This document shows positions 22,190-31,103 of a stretch of 64,000 bases of DNA, in pieces. Location: positions 496,001 through 560,000 of the forward strand of contig JALCLA010000003.1 of the NCBI GenBank assembly GCA_022647565.1. Direction: 5' to 3'. Position 1 is the first letter of the stretch, and the number at the start of each line of letters is the position of its first letter. The position numbers and the translations under genes were made by a program. The notes under the pieces are model-generated. The model was not told where the DNA came from. It ran no database searches and was given only the letters and a program-made list of their open reading frames with translations. This DNA comes from Chiayiivirga sp. (GTDB lineage Bacteria > Pseudomonadota > Gammaproteobacteria > Xanthomonadales > Xanthomonadaceae).

Positions 22190-24072
22190 TGCTGCCCCTC
22201 CTGGCTGCGCGCGCGCGCGCGCAGGAACACCCAGAGCAGCGCCCCGAGGCTCAGCAACAGCGGCACGCCGGCGATGTTGATGAACTTGAGCTTGCTGCCC
22301 AGAGCTTCGATATCGGCATTGAGTTGGGCGCGCACGCCGCGCAGTTCCTTGCGGATGCGCAGCTTCTCGTCCTGGAAGCGCAAGAGTTCCTGCTGCTGTT
22401 CGGGACTAAGCAGCATGGCGCTGGCCTTGTCGCCAGCCTTCGCGCTTTGCAGTTCGCCCAGCTTGCGCTCGGTTTCACCGAGCTGGGCCTGCAGCTCCTG
22501 CTCCTTGGCGCGGAAGCGTTCGTCGGCCGCGCGCTTGAGCTGGTCGACCGTATCGAAGGGACGACTCGATCCGGGCCGGGTGCGCACCGAGATCAGGTCG
22601 CCCGATCCCACGAGGTTGTCGACCGCGTTGATCGCAAAGTTGCCGTTGTCGGCAAACGCGTCCGCGATGCGCTGTCCGAAGAACTGCTGCACCCGCACCC
22701 AGAGCCGATCCGTGAGCAGGTCGGTGTCAGCCACCAGAACCACGTTCGCGGGTTCGCTCGATTGCGCCAGGTGCTTGTCGCCGCTGCGCTCGGGGAACGC
22801 TGTCTTCAACGTGCCGGTGAGGCGCCCGGCCAAGGCGTAGCGCAGGCCGGTCGGGGTGAAGTCGGCATACAGCGATTCCGGATCATCCAGGGCTCGCATG
22901 CGCTCGGCAGCCACCGGCATCGCGGCCTCCGAGCTTTGCAGCAAGGGCTCGAACTTGGCGGTCGCGTCTTCCTTCATGTCGAACCAGCCGGCGCTCGACA
23001 CATTGACCTGATCCAGCTGCGCCGAGATCACGTCGTCGGCATTGATCGCGACCTCCCCCGCATTGCCTCCGCGCAGCCCCAGCAGGCCCGGATGCCGCAC
23101 CGGCGCGCTGTCGGGCGAAGGCTGGATCTCCAGCGCGTAGCGCCCATCCAGCAGCACGCGCTTGGGGTCATAAGCCACGCCCCAGGCCGAGAACAGCTTG
23201 GCGAGGTCGGAAGACTTCTCCGCGAACATCGCCATTGCGGGATCCATTCCCTGCCCGGCCTGCTCGGCCTCGGCATTGGGATCGACGAAGACCAGCAGGT
23301 GGCCGCCACGCAGGACGAACTGGTCGATGGCGTAGAGCGTTTCGTCGGACAGGTTCTTCGGGTGCACCAGTACCAGGGTCTGGATCTTGTCGGGAATCGC
23401 GCTGGCCGTCGGCTCGACGCGTTCGATCTGGAACAGCTTGCGCAGCTCGGCGTCGATCATCCAGCCCTGGCTGGCGCCACCGGATTGCGGATCGAAGCCG
23501 GGGCTCATGTTCAGGCCCGTGAGCAGGCCCACCACGGGGAGCGCGTCGGTCGACAGGCTCGAGATCAGCTTGGCCACGTCGTACTCGAGGAACGCTTCCT
23601 TGTCGGGCTGGAAGAACGGGATCGTGGCCTCGCCATCGGTGGAGTTGCTGCCGACCAGACCGAAGAACAGGCTGTCGCCGCCGTTACCGATCGGTACCGC
23701 CTGCAGGCCGGCCGCCGTGGCCCGGTCTTCCTGTTCCGAGAACGGCAGCGGGTCGATCACCTCGAGCGCCACCTTGCCACCCGACTTGGCTGCAATCTCT
23801 TCCAGCAGCTCGCGCACGCGCGTGGCGTAGGTGCGCAGCTGCGGGATGTCGCGCGCGGCCTGGTCGGAATAGTAGAAGTGCAGCTTCACCGGCTCCTGCA
23901 GCTTGTCGAGGATGGCCTCGGTGCCGCTGGACAGGGTGTAGAGACCATTGCGGGTCAGGTCGAGGCGGGCGCCGCGCAGCAATACGCTGGACAGCAACAC
24001 CAGGGCAAGGAACAGCACCGCCAGCACCAGCAGCGTGGTGCCGGTGAGGGCGCGTCGATTCGTCGTAGACAT
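22186..24072 (-). CDS. GldG-like auxiliary component of ABC transporter
   Basis: 628 residues with an N-terminal helix (about 12-33) and a C-terminal helix (about 599-618) around a large extracytoplasmic region, the standard topology of the GldG / ABC-2 auxiliary family. DLTRNGLYTLSSGTEAIL near 38 is the family opening motif; a coiled coil (about 500-560) lies before the last helix. Part of a leftward operon ATPase-permease-GldG-DUF4340. In Bacteroidetes GldG serves gliding; here the substrate is unknown. Confidence 0.85.
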   Translation of the reverse strand: MSTTNRRALTGTTLLVLAVLFLALVLLSSVLLRGARLDLTRNGLYTLSSGTEAILDKLQEPVKLHFYYSDQAARDIPQLRTYATRVRELLEEIAAKSGGKVALEVIDPLPFSEQEDRATAAGLQAVPIGNGGDSLFFGLVGSNSTDGEATIPFFQPDKEAFLEYDVAKLISSLSTDALPVVGLLTGLNMSPGFDPQSGGASQGWMIDAELRKLFQIERVEPTASAIPDKIQTLVLVHPKNLSDETLYAIDQFVLRGGHLLVFVDPNAEAEQAGQGMDPAMAMFAEKSSDLAKLFSAWGVAYDPKRVLLDGRYALEIQPSPDSAPVRHPGLLGLRGGNAGEVAINADDVISAQLDQVNVSSAGWFDMKEDATAKFEPLLQSSEAAMPVAAERMRALDDPESLYADFTPTGLRYALAGRLTGTLKTAFPERSGDKHLAQSSEPANVVLVADTDLLTDRLWVRVQQFFGQRIADAFADNGNFAINAVDNLVGSGDLISVRTRPGSSRPFDTVDQLKRAADERFRAKEQELQAQLGETERKLGELQSAKAGDKASAMLLSPEQQQELLRFQDEKLRIRKELRGVRAQLNADIEALGSKLKFINIAGVPLLLSLGALLWVFLRARARSQEGQQ

Positions 24073-24206
24073 CAGTTCGCCTCCGAGAAATTCATCGAAG
24101 CCCGCTGGCCCCTTGAGTCAAGGGGCAACAACGCCTCGCGCAGCGCGGCGTTGGGGGTTGTGGAAGCAATACGGCATTGGAAAAGCGCACAGGTCGCAGC
24201 CACGAT
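24073..24206 (-). repeat. Intercistronic hairpins inside the ABC operon
   Basis: The 134-base gap between permease and GldG-like genes holds a perfect hairpin at 24109-24125 (CCCCTTGA-G-TCAAGGGG) next to a GC-rich palindrome around 24128-24151 (AACGC..CGCG..CGCG..GCGTT). No T tract follows on either strand. These look like REP-type mRNA structures that could set the ratio of upstream to downstream products rather than full terminators. Confidence 0.6.
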
Positions 24207-24971
24207 TCAATCCGCCTTCTTCAAGTCGATCACCACCGCACTGGCGCAGAGCCAGAACACGATGGACAGCAGGAAGAACAGCACGTCGCGCAGGTCCAGC
24301 ACGCCCTTGGAGATGGCGCCGAAATGGGTAAGGAAGCTCAGGTTCGCGATGGCATCGACAATGACCTGCGGGAACAGGGCCGCGAAGAAATCCAGCACCA
24401 TCGGGAAGCCCGCCAGCAGGAACACGAAGCAAACCGTCGCGGTCAGGATGAAGGCCACCACCTGGTTGCGCGTTGCCGCCGACAGGCAGGCACCGACCGC
24501 GAGGAACGCGCCCGCCATGAGCGCGCTGCCCACATAGCTCGCCAGGATCACGCCGTTGTCCGGATCCCCCAGATAGTTGACCGTGAGCCAGATCGGGAAG
24601 GTCAACGCCAGCGCGATGCCGATGAAGGCCCAAGCGGCGAGGAACTTGCCCAGCACCGCCTGACCCATGGTCACCGGCAGCGACAGCAGCAGCTCGATCG
24701 TGCCGCTCTTGCGTTCCTCGGCCCACAGCCGCATCGCCACCGCCGGTACCAGGAACAGGTAGAGCCACGGGTGGAAGTTGAAGAACGGCTGCAGGTCGGC
24801 CTGACCGCGTTCGTAGAAGCCGCCGAGATAGAAGGTGAATGCCCCGGCCAGCACCAGGAAGATCACGATGAAGACATAGGCCACCGGCGTGGCGAAATAG
24901 CTCTTGAGCTCGCGCCGGAAGATGGCCCAGGTCGGCGCGCCGGCGAGACTGTCGAGGATCGGGATGCTCAT
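24207..24971 (-). CDS. ABC-2 type transporter permease
   Basis: 254 residues with about six membrane helices; RRELKSYFATPVAYVFIVIFL near residue 19 and LWAEERKSGTIELLLSLPVT near 81 are the ABC-2 permease signatures. The ATG overlaps the stop of the ATPase gene by 4 nt. Works with the adjacent ATPase as the membrane pore of the Gld-type exporter. Confidence 0.9.
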   Translation of the reverse strand: MSIPILDSLAGAPTWAIFRRELKSYFATPVAYVFIVIFLVLAGAFTFYLGGFYERGQADLQPFFNFHPWLYLFLVPAVAMRLWAEERKSGTIELLLSLPVTMGQAVLGKFLAAWAFIGIALALTFPIWLTVNYLGDPDNGVILASYVGSALMAGAFLAVGACLSAATRNQVVAFILTATVCFVFLLAGFPMVLDFFAALFPQVIVDAIANLSFLTHFGAISKGVLDLRDVLFFLLSIVFWLCASAVVIDLKKAD

Positions 24972-25924
24972 GCGCGCGCCTCCTTGCGAATCGCCGCCTG
25001 CGGGCTGGCGTGGGTGGTGATCTGGCGGAAGACTTCGTCCAGACGTCCCTGTTCGAGTTGCAGTTCCGAGAACACGACCTTCTGTTCGCGCAGGTGCGCA
25101 TCGACGCGTTCGAAGATGCTCTGCCCTGCCTTCGGGAAGGCGGTGATGCGACCGTCCTGCGGATCGATCTCCACCACGGCGACGCCATCGAGTCGCGCCA
25201 GGCCTTCCTTCACCGCCACCGGATTGCTCGCGGTGAGGGAGATGGCACCGTGGTAGCGCGAACGGGCTTCGAGTTCGGCCGGCGTGGCGTCGGCCAGCAG
25301 CTTGCCCTGCGCGATGATGACGGCGCGGGTGCAGACCGCGTGCACCTCCTCCAGGATGTGGGTCGAGATGATGATGGTGCGATCCGGCGCCATCGCCTGG
25401 ATCAGACTGCGGACTTCATGCTTCTGGTTCGGATCGAGCCCGTCGGTGGGTTCGTCCAGCACCAGCACCTTCGGGTCGTGCAGGATCGCCTGCGCGAGGC
25501 CGACGCGGCGCTTGAACCCCTTCGACAAGGTGTCGATGGCCTGTCCCAGCACCGGCTCCAGATGCAGGCGGCCGATGACTTCGTCGATGCGCTGGCGACG
25601 ACGCTCGCCCCGGAGGCCGCGCACGTCCGCCACGAACTCCAGGAACTGGCGCGGTGTCATCTCGCCATAGCTGGGTGCGCCTTCCGGCAGGTAACCCAGT
25701 TCGCGGCGTGCCTCGATCGGCTGTTCCTGCACGTCGAAGCCGCAGACCTTCGCGCTGCCCGCGGTGGGCGCGAGGAAGCCCGCGATCATCTTCATGGTGG
25801 TGGACTTGCCGGCGCCATTGGGGCCAAGGAAACCGAGCACCTGGCCCGGCTGCACGGTGAATTCGATGCGATCGACCGCGGTGAAGCGGCCATAGCGTTT
25901 GCACAACTGTCGGGTCTCGATCAT
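24968..25924 (-). CDS. ABC transporter ATP-binding protein (GldA-like)
   Basis: 318 residues: Walker A GPNGAGKSTT near 35, Q-loop region, signature LSKGFKRRVGLAQA near 134, Walker B KVLVLDEPTDGLDP near 153, and a DUF4162-type C-terminal extension. First gene of the leftward ABC operon; supplies ATP hydrolysis for the permease encoded next. Substrate not predictable. Confidence 0.92.
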   Translation of the reverse strand: MIETRQLCKRYGRFTAVDRIEFTVQPGQVLGFLGPNGAGKSTTMKMIAGFLAPTAGSAKVCGFDVQEQPIEARRELGYLPEGAPSYGEMTPRQFLEFVADVRGLRGERRRQRIDEVIGRLHLEPVLGQAIDTLSKGFKRRVGLAQAILHDPKVLVLDEPTDGLDPNQKHEVRSLIQAMAPDRTIIISTHILEEVHAVCTRAVIIAQGKLLADATPAELEARSRYHGAISLTASNPVAVKEGLARLDGVAVVEIDPQDGRITAFPKAGQSIFERVDAHLREQKVVFSELQLEQGRLDEVFRQITTHASPQAAIRKEARA

Positions 25925-26055
25925 TCGTCACGGTCCTGAAGGATCGTCTTGCGGAGGGACGGGCCGGCGCAACGCGCCGACGGGGAAATTACCTCGGCGC
26001 AGCGAAAAAGTTCCCGGGTCGGAAACTGCGCTCGCCACTCGGGACGCACACAGCG

Positions 26056-26104
26056 AACGGGGCGCCTCAGCGCCCCGTTGCACCACCGCCGGCGAAACGC
26101 CGGC
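26056..26104 (-). terminator. GC hairpins downstream of the SRPBCC gene
   Basis: A 10-bp perfect stem (AACGGGGCGC-CTCA-GCGCCCCGTT, 26056-26079) follows a smaller one (GCCGGCG-AAA-CGCCGGC, 26088-26104) just past the stop of the leftward gene. There is no long T tract, so termination is plausible but not certain. Confidence 0.5.
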
Positions 26105-26116
26105 TGGATCCAAGCC

Positions 26117-27382
26117 TCAGGGCGCGGGCGTTGTTGCCGCTGCCGCGGGGTCGGCCGGTGCCGTGCCTGCAGGCGGAGTCGGCGGAGTCGGTACCACGCC
26201 ACCCTGAATCGGCCAATACACCTTGAAGCGCGCCTCCTCGGCGGCCGTCTCGGTGATCTCGGTCAGGTACTCCTCGAAGGTGCGGTCGTGGACGGTGAGC
26301 CCGTGCGCCGCGCCAAACGAGCGCAACATGTCGCGGATCAGCGGCAGCGCGGCCGGATGCCCCTGATAGTCGGTGCTGAGCGCGAGACCGGCGTAGCTCT
26401 GTCCCGAGAGCACATTGCTCGGCAGGTTCAGACCTTCGAGCAGCGCGGGATACGGCTGGATCGTGAGGTCGATCGGAGCCGCCGGCGCCGGCTCCGCGCC
26501 CGCAACCTCGTCCGTTGCAGCGGCATCCGTGGCGGCGGCCGCGTCCGCGGGCGCCTCTGCAGCAGGCGCTTCTGCAACCGCAGCCGCTTCGCCCGGCACC
26601 GGACGACGCACCGGGATGGCGATGTCGAACTCGTACTTGTCGCTGCCGAAATTGGTGGTGATCAGGCGCGGCGACGCAGCGGCCTCAAGTCCGTTGGACG
26701 CGATCGCGGCGCGCAGGTCCTTGAGCGCCAGGATCATCGCGTTCTCGACCGCCGTGATGTTGCGGTCGGCCGTGGTCGACACGTACAGCAGGTTCTGCGG
26801 CTGCACCGGCACGGTGGCCACTTCGATCGTGGAGTAGTCGAAATTCGGCATCGTGGCCAGCAGGCCCACGAGGTTGCCGAGGCCGAGCTTCATGTCATCG
26901 CCGACGGTGCGGGTCACGTACAGGCCCGCGTAGCGCCCGAAGATGTCGAAGCCGTAGTCGACGTCGTATTCCCAGTCGATGCCGACCGTCTTGCCGCGCT
27001 CGTCGAGCGTGATGATCGAGGTCTTGTCGTAGCCGTAGGACGGGCTCTGGATGGCGAACTCGACCTGCGAATCCAGCTCGGAACGGGTGATCTCATAGCT
27101 GCCCTCGCCGATCCGCTTGTTCTGCGAGGCATAGGCCAGCTTGGCGCCGACGCCGGCTTCCGGGCCCGACACCGTGTACTGGATGGCCGGATCATGCATG
27201 CGCAGCGGATGCCAGTCGCCAAAGCGCTTGAAGCTGTTGATCGTGTCGAACACCTGGCGTACCGGGTGATTGGTCTCCTGCTGATGGGAGACATGCCGGT
27301 GCGAAGGCAGGAACACGCCGACGACCAGAAACAGGACGGCGACGATCGCGAGGGAAATCAGGAACTCGATAACACGGGTCAT
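26117..27382 (-). CDS. Membrane-anchored SRPBCC-domain protein
   Basis: 421 residues: a membrane helix at about 5-25, then an SRPBCC/polyketide-cyclase-like domain (VRQVFDTINSFKRFGDWHPL near 41), then an Ala/Glu/Pro-rich linker (about 275-315), then a second domain with GLTVHDRTFEEYLTEI near 364, and a low-complexity Pro/Ala tail. Such proteins bind hydrophobic ligands in the START-like cavity; ligand unknown. It lies upstream of the ABC operon on the same strand, separated by hairpins, so it is probably a separate unit. Confidence 0.75.
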   Translation of the reverse strand: MTRVIEFLISLAIVAVLFLVVGVFLPSHRHVSHQQETNHPVRQVFDTINSFKRFGDWHPLRMHDPAIQYTVSGPEAGVGAKLAYASQNKRIGEGSYEITRSELDSQVEFAIQSPSYGYDKTSIITLDERGKTVGIDWEYDVDYGFDIFGRYAGLYVTRTVGDDMKLGLGNLVGLLATMPNFDYSTIEVATVPVQPQNLLYVSTTADRNITAVENAMILALKDLRAAIASNGLEAAASPRLITTNFGSDKYEFDIAIPVRRPVPGEAAAVAEAPAAEAPADAAAATDAAATDEVAGAEPAPAAPIDLTIQPYPALLEGLNLPSNVLSGQSYAGLALSTDYQGHPAALPLIRDMLRSFGAAHGLTVHDRTFEEYLTEITETAAEEARFKVYWPIQGGVVPTPPTPPAGTAPADPAAAATTPAP

Positions 27383-27583
27383 TCGTAAGGCTCCAGGGTC
27401 GACCCAGGCCGGGGGACCGGTCCCGGCGCGGCAGGTGCGCAGCTTACGTGGCCGGAGGCCGGATCGGCTAGCGCAAGGCAGCCATGCTAGCAGGGTCGAG
27501 GGGGCATCCGCAGGGGGCGGGTGAGCCGCGACGCACGGTTTGCCATGCCGACCTGCATGCGGCGGGTGCCGGCCGCGGCCGCG

Positions 27584-28225
27584 CTAGACCAGCTTCAGCT
27601 CGAAGGCCTTGAGCACCGCCCGGGTGCGGTCGCGAACGCCGAGCTTGGAGAGGATGTTCGACACGTGGTTCTTGACCGTGCCTTCCGCCACACCCAGCGA
27701 ATTGGCGATCTCCTTGTTGGAGTAGCCGCCCGCCATCAAGCGCAGGATCTCGGTTTCACGCTCGGTCAGGGGATCGGGCCGATCCAGGCTGGTGAACTCG
27801 TTCTGCATGTGTTCCAGCCCCGAGAGCAGGCGCTGGGTGACGGCCGGCTGCACCAGCGAGCCACCGGCCGCCACCGCGTGGATCGCATCCACCAATTGCT
27901 CCAGCGATACGTCCTTGAGCAGGTAGCCGCGCGCGCCGGCCTTGAGTCCGGCCAGCACGATCTGGTCGTCGTCGAAGGTGGTGAGAATGATGGTAGGTGG
28001 CAGCAGGCCGTGTTCCGACAAGTGCTGCAAGGTCTCCAAGCCGCTCATCACCGGCATGCGCATGTCGAGCAGCACGACGTCGGGCTTGACCTGGGGGATC
28101 AACTCCACGGCCTGCTTGCCATCACTGGCCTCGGCCACGATCCGGATGTCTTCGGAGAGTTCGAGCAGCGAACGGATGCCCTGGCGTACCAGGGTCTGAT
28201 CGTCGACGAGGCAAACACGAATCAT
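27584..28225 (-). CDS. LuxR/NarL-family response regulator
   Basis: 213-residue regulator: receiver domain with acidic DD at 8-9, phospho-acceptor Asp54 (VVLLDMRMP) and the Lys in GYLLKD; C-terminal LuxR HTH (LTERETEILRLMAGGYSNKEIANSLGVAEGTVKNHVSNI). The start at MIRVCLVDDQ follows family convention; the frame is open further upstream into the kinase region. Partner of the sensor kinase encoded at 28323-29480, 97 bases away. Regulon unknown; the neighbouring SRPBCC/ABC genes are candidates. Confidence 0.93.
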   Translation of the reverse strand: MIRVCLVDDQTLVRQGIRSLLELSEDIRIVAEASDGKQAVELIPQVKPDVVLLDMRMPVMSGLETLQHLSEHGLLPPTIILTTFDDDQIVLAGLKAGARGYLLKDVSLEQLVDAIHAVAAGGSLVQPAVTQRLLSGLEHMQNEFTSLDRPDPLTERETEILRLMAGGYSNKEIANSLGVAEGTVKNHVSNILSKLGVRDRTRAVLKAFELKLV

Positions 28226-28322
28226 GCGGCAATCTCCAGCAAGCAAGGGGTACGCAGCAGCGGCGCACAGCAACAGGACGCCTCGGACCGACCCGCAGTC
28301 GCGGGGCACGACCCGGCACGGC

Positions 28323-29480
28323 TCATGCGGCATTCTCCAACGGCAGCCAGGCCTCGAGCGAGAAGCCCCGGCCCGGCGCCGTCTCGAATTCGAGCTGGCC
28401 GCCGAATTCGGCCAGGCGCTCGCGCATGCCACGCAAGCCGTTGCCCGCATCGACGCGCTCGGCACCGCGACCGTCGTCACGGGCGCGGATCGCGATGCCG
28501 CGCCGCTCGCGCGCGATCGCCAGCCACAAGGTCCGCGCACCGGCGTGCTTCACCGCGTTGGTGATGATTTCCTGGGCGCAGCGCAGCAACACCTGGGCCC
28601 GGGCCGGATCGGATACCCCGAAGTGATCCGGCAGCGCGAGGTGGATGTCGAGCGAGGGCACACCTTCCACCAGGGTATGCAGGGCTTCGGACAGGTCGAT
28701 TGCATCGTCGTCGCGCAACTGGCTCACCGCCTCGCGCACATCGCTCAACAACAGTTTGGCCAGCGATTGTGCCTGGCGCACGTGATCCTGGGCCCGGCCT
28801 TCGGACAAGTGAGTGGCGACCTCGAGGTTGAGACTCAACGCGGTGAGGTGGTGGCCGAGCAGGTCATGCAGCTCGCGCGAGATGCGGGTGCGCTCGGTCA
28901 GGCGGGAACTCTCGGCCAGCAGCGCGCGCGTGGCGCGCAACTCGGCATTGAGCCGGCGCTGCTCCTCGCGCGCCTCGGCCTGCTGCTTGCCGACCACGCT
29001 GGTGGCGAACACGAAGCTCGAGAACCCGACGTAGAGTGCGGCTTGCAGCACCGCGTCGAAGAACTGGAAGTCGGGATGATCGGCGAACACCGGCACCAGC
29101 GCCGTGTACTGCAACACCAGCCAGACCACGCCGATGCCGACCGGCAACAGCCATGGCAGCATCCCGGCGATCACCATCAGCAGGATGCTGCCAAGCCCGC
29201 TGGAGCTGAAATAGCTCACGCCGATCGCGGTGAGCGTGAGCAGCAGCAGCAGGACGAGGTCGAGCGCACCGATGGTGCGACGCCCGAGGCGCTTGGTCAT
29301 GTACCAGTAGCAGGCCCCGAATGCGAGGTAGCACGCGCGCCACGCGATCAGGCTGAAGCGATCCAGTCCACCGTCCTCGCCGAAATACCACGGCTCCCAA
29401 AGCAAGGGCACGCCGGCGCAAGCCCAGGTGAAAAGGCCGGCATAGCGCAGCAGCTGGATGTGGTTGAGGCGCGCAAGCAT
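28323..29480 (-). CDS. DesK/NarX-type sensor histidine kinase
   Basis: 385 residues with about five to six N-terminal membrane helices (residues 10-160), a coiled linker, and a HisKA_3 dimerisation box with phospho-His in ISRELHDLLGHHLTAL (His205). The ATPase domain has an N-box ending ITNAVKHAGA near 303 and G-box-like NGLRGMRERL near 350. Membrane-embedded sensor with no large periplasmic loop suggests it senses membrane state or a hydrophobic signal. Start at MLARLNH is preferred over a codon 9 residues upstream. Confidence 0.9.
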   Translation of the reverse strand: MLARLNHIQLLRYAGLFTWACAGVPLLWEPWYFGEDGGLDRFSLIAWRACYLAFGACYWYMTKRLGRRTIGALDLVLLLLLTLTAIGVSYFSSSGLGSILLMVIAGMLPWLLPVGIGVVWLVLQYTALVPVFADHPDFQFFDAVLQAALYVGFSSFVFATSVVGKQQAEAREEQRRLNAELRATRALLAESSRLTERTRISRELHDLLGHHLTALSLNLEVATHLSEGRAQDHVRQAQSLAKLLLSDVREAVSQLRDDDAIDLSEALHTLVEGVPSLDIHLALPDHFGVSDPARAQVLLRCAQEIITNAVKHAGARTLWLAIARERRGIAIRARDDGRGAERVDAGNGLRGMRERLAEFGGQLEFETAPGRGFSLEAWLPLENAA

Positions 29481-29685
29481 GGCCGCATGATAGGGCGGAC
29501 CGCACATTGGTCCACCTGTCCTAAGTCACGCCGCACCGGGCTTTGTCGCGCCGGCTCCGGGCCGGGATCGGGCGTGGCCCGACCGTAACGATTTCCTAAT
29601 CCACCCGCGCGCGGCCTTCATGCGATAATTCGCGCCGTCCGGGGGCCGGTCACCGGCCACCCGCCTCGAAATCCCGGAGTCAGGA

Positions 29686-30279
29686 ATGTCGATCTCCATC
29701 CGCGACGTGCGCGAGCACGAGCTGGATTCCGTGCTGGCCTTGAACAACGCCGCAGGCCAGACCATCCTGCCCATGGATGCGGCCAAGGCACGTTTCTTCT
29801 TCGAGCACGCGTGCTATTTCCGCGTGGCGGAAGTCGATGGCCACATCGCCGGCTTCCTGATCGCCTTCGATCAGAATGGCCCCTACCAGAGCAGCAACTA
29901 CCACTGGTTCCGCGATCGCTATCGGTCGTTCCTCTACATCGACCGCGTGGTGGTGGCGAGCTCGCGCCGCGGCTCGGGCCTTGGCCGGGTGTTTTACGCC
30001 GACGTGCAGAGCTTTGCCGAAGTCCGCGCCCCGCAGCTTTGCTGCGAGGTGTTCCTGGAGCCGCGCAACGACGTGGCGGTGCTGTTCCATGGCACCTACG
30101 GCTTCCAGGAAGTGGGGCAACAGCTGATGCCGGAAACGGAACGACGCGTCTCGCTGCTGGCGAAGGAAATGTGCAGCTACCCCTGGGTGCGCGACGCCTA
30201 TGCGCAGCTGCCCGAATTGCCGTGGCTGACGCCGCGCCTGCGATCGGCAGGCGCCCCGCACCTTGCGACGGGCACGTGA
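29686..30279 (+). CDS. GNAT N-acetyltransferase
   Basis: 197 residues; acetyl-CoA-binding core YIDRVVVASSRRGSGLGRVFYAD near residue 84 and the GYGFQEVG-like GTYGFQEVGQQ near 138. Homologous to uncharacterised acetyltransferases; substrate unknown. A -10-like GATAAT at 29634-29639 lies about 50 bases upstream. Its stop overlaps the GTG of minC (GTGA), so it appears to be the first gene of the min operon here. Confidence 0.85.
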   Translation: MSISIRDVREHELDSVLALNNAAGQTILPMDAAKARFFFEHACYFRVAEVDGHIAGFLIAFDQNGPYQSSNYHWFRDRYRSFLYIDRVVVASSRRGSGLGRVFYADVQSFAEVRAPQLCCEVFLEPRNDVAVLFHGTYGFQEVGQQLMPETERRVSLLAKEMCSYPWVRDAYAQLPELPWLTPRLRSAGAPHLATGT

Positions 30280-31067
30280 GCGCGGCAACCGCACCCGGCA
30301 ACTACGAGCAGGCCGGGGAACTCAAGATCGGGCAGGTCGGCATCGCCAACCTGCGGGTGCGCACCCTGGATGTCGCGCGCCTTGTCGCCGAGATGCGCGA
30401 GCGGGTCGAACGTGCGCCCAAGCTCTTTGCACGCGCGGCGGTCGTGATCGATTTCGGCGGCCTGAGTCGCGTTCCCGACGCTGCCATTGCACGCGAACTC
30501 CTCACGGGCCTGCGCGAGGCTGGCGTGCTGCCGGTGGCACTGGCCTACGGCACCTCCGCGATCGAAACGCTTAGCGTGGAACTGGGACTGCCGCTGCTGG
30601 CCAAGTTCCGCGCCCAGTACGAACCCGGCCGTGGTGCCAACGACGACGCGCCGGCCCCTGCGCCGGCCAGCATGGCCACGCCCGAACCGGCGCCCGCGGC
30701 GAAACCGGCTGACGCCGCAGTGGCGGTGCCACGCAGCGCGCCCGGGTTGCTGCACGGCACGCCAGTCCGGTCCGGGCAGCAGGTTTACGCGCAGGCGCGC
30801 GATCTCACCGTATGCGCGACGGTTGGCGCCGGCGCCGAGGTGATCGCCGATGGTTCAGTGCACGTCTACGGCGCACTGCGCGGCCGCGCACTCGCCGGAG
30901 CGCAGGGCGACAGCAAGGCACGCATCTTCTGCCGCGAGTTCCACGCCGAGCTCGTGGCCATCGCCGGCAACTACAAGGTGCTCGAAGAAATCCCGAAAGA
31001 CCTGCGCGGCAAGGCGGTGCAGGTCTGGCTCGAGGACGACAAGCTGCGTTTCGCCGAGCTGTCCTGA
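30276..31067 (+). CDS. minC: Septum site-determining protein MinC
   Basis: FtsZ polymerisation inhibitor of the Min system. 263 residues: an N-terminal domain (KIGQVGIANLRVRTLD near 16), an Ala/Pro-rich linker (about 118-150), and a C-terminal beta-helix domain with VRSGQQVYAQARDL, VHVYGALRGRALAGA and IFCREFHAELVAIAGNYK. Initiation at GTG 30276 is inferred from the GTGA overlap with the acetyltransferase stop; an open frame extends further upstream inside that gene but is not homologous to MinC. Confidence 0.94.
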   Translation: MSAATAPGNYEQAGELKIGQVGIANLRVRTLDVARLVAEMRERVERAPKLFARAAVVIDFGGLSRVPDAAIARELLTGLREAGVLPVALAYGTSAIETLSVELGLPLLAKFRAQYEPGRGANDDAPAPAPASMATPEPAPAAKPADAAVAVPRSAPGLLHGTPVRSGQQVYAQARDLTVCATVGAGAEVIADGSVHVYGALRGRALAGAQGDSKARIFCREFHAELVAIAGNYKVLEEIPKDLRGKAVQVWLEDDKLRFAELS

Positions 31068-31103
31068 CATCCACACGCAACACGCCACACGGAGATCGCA
31101 ACC

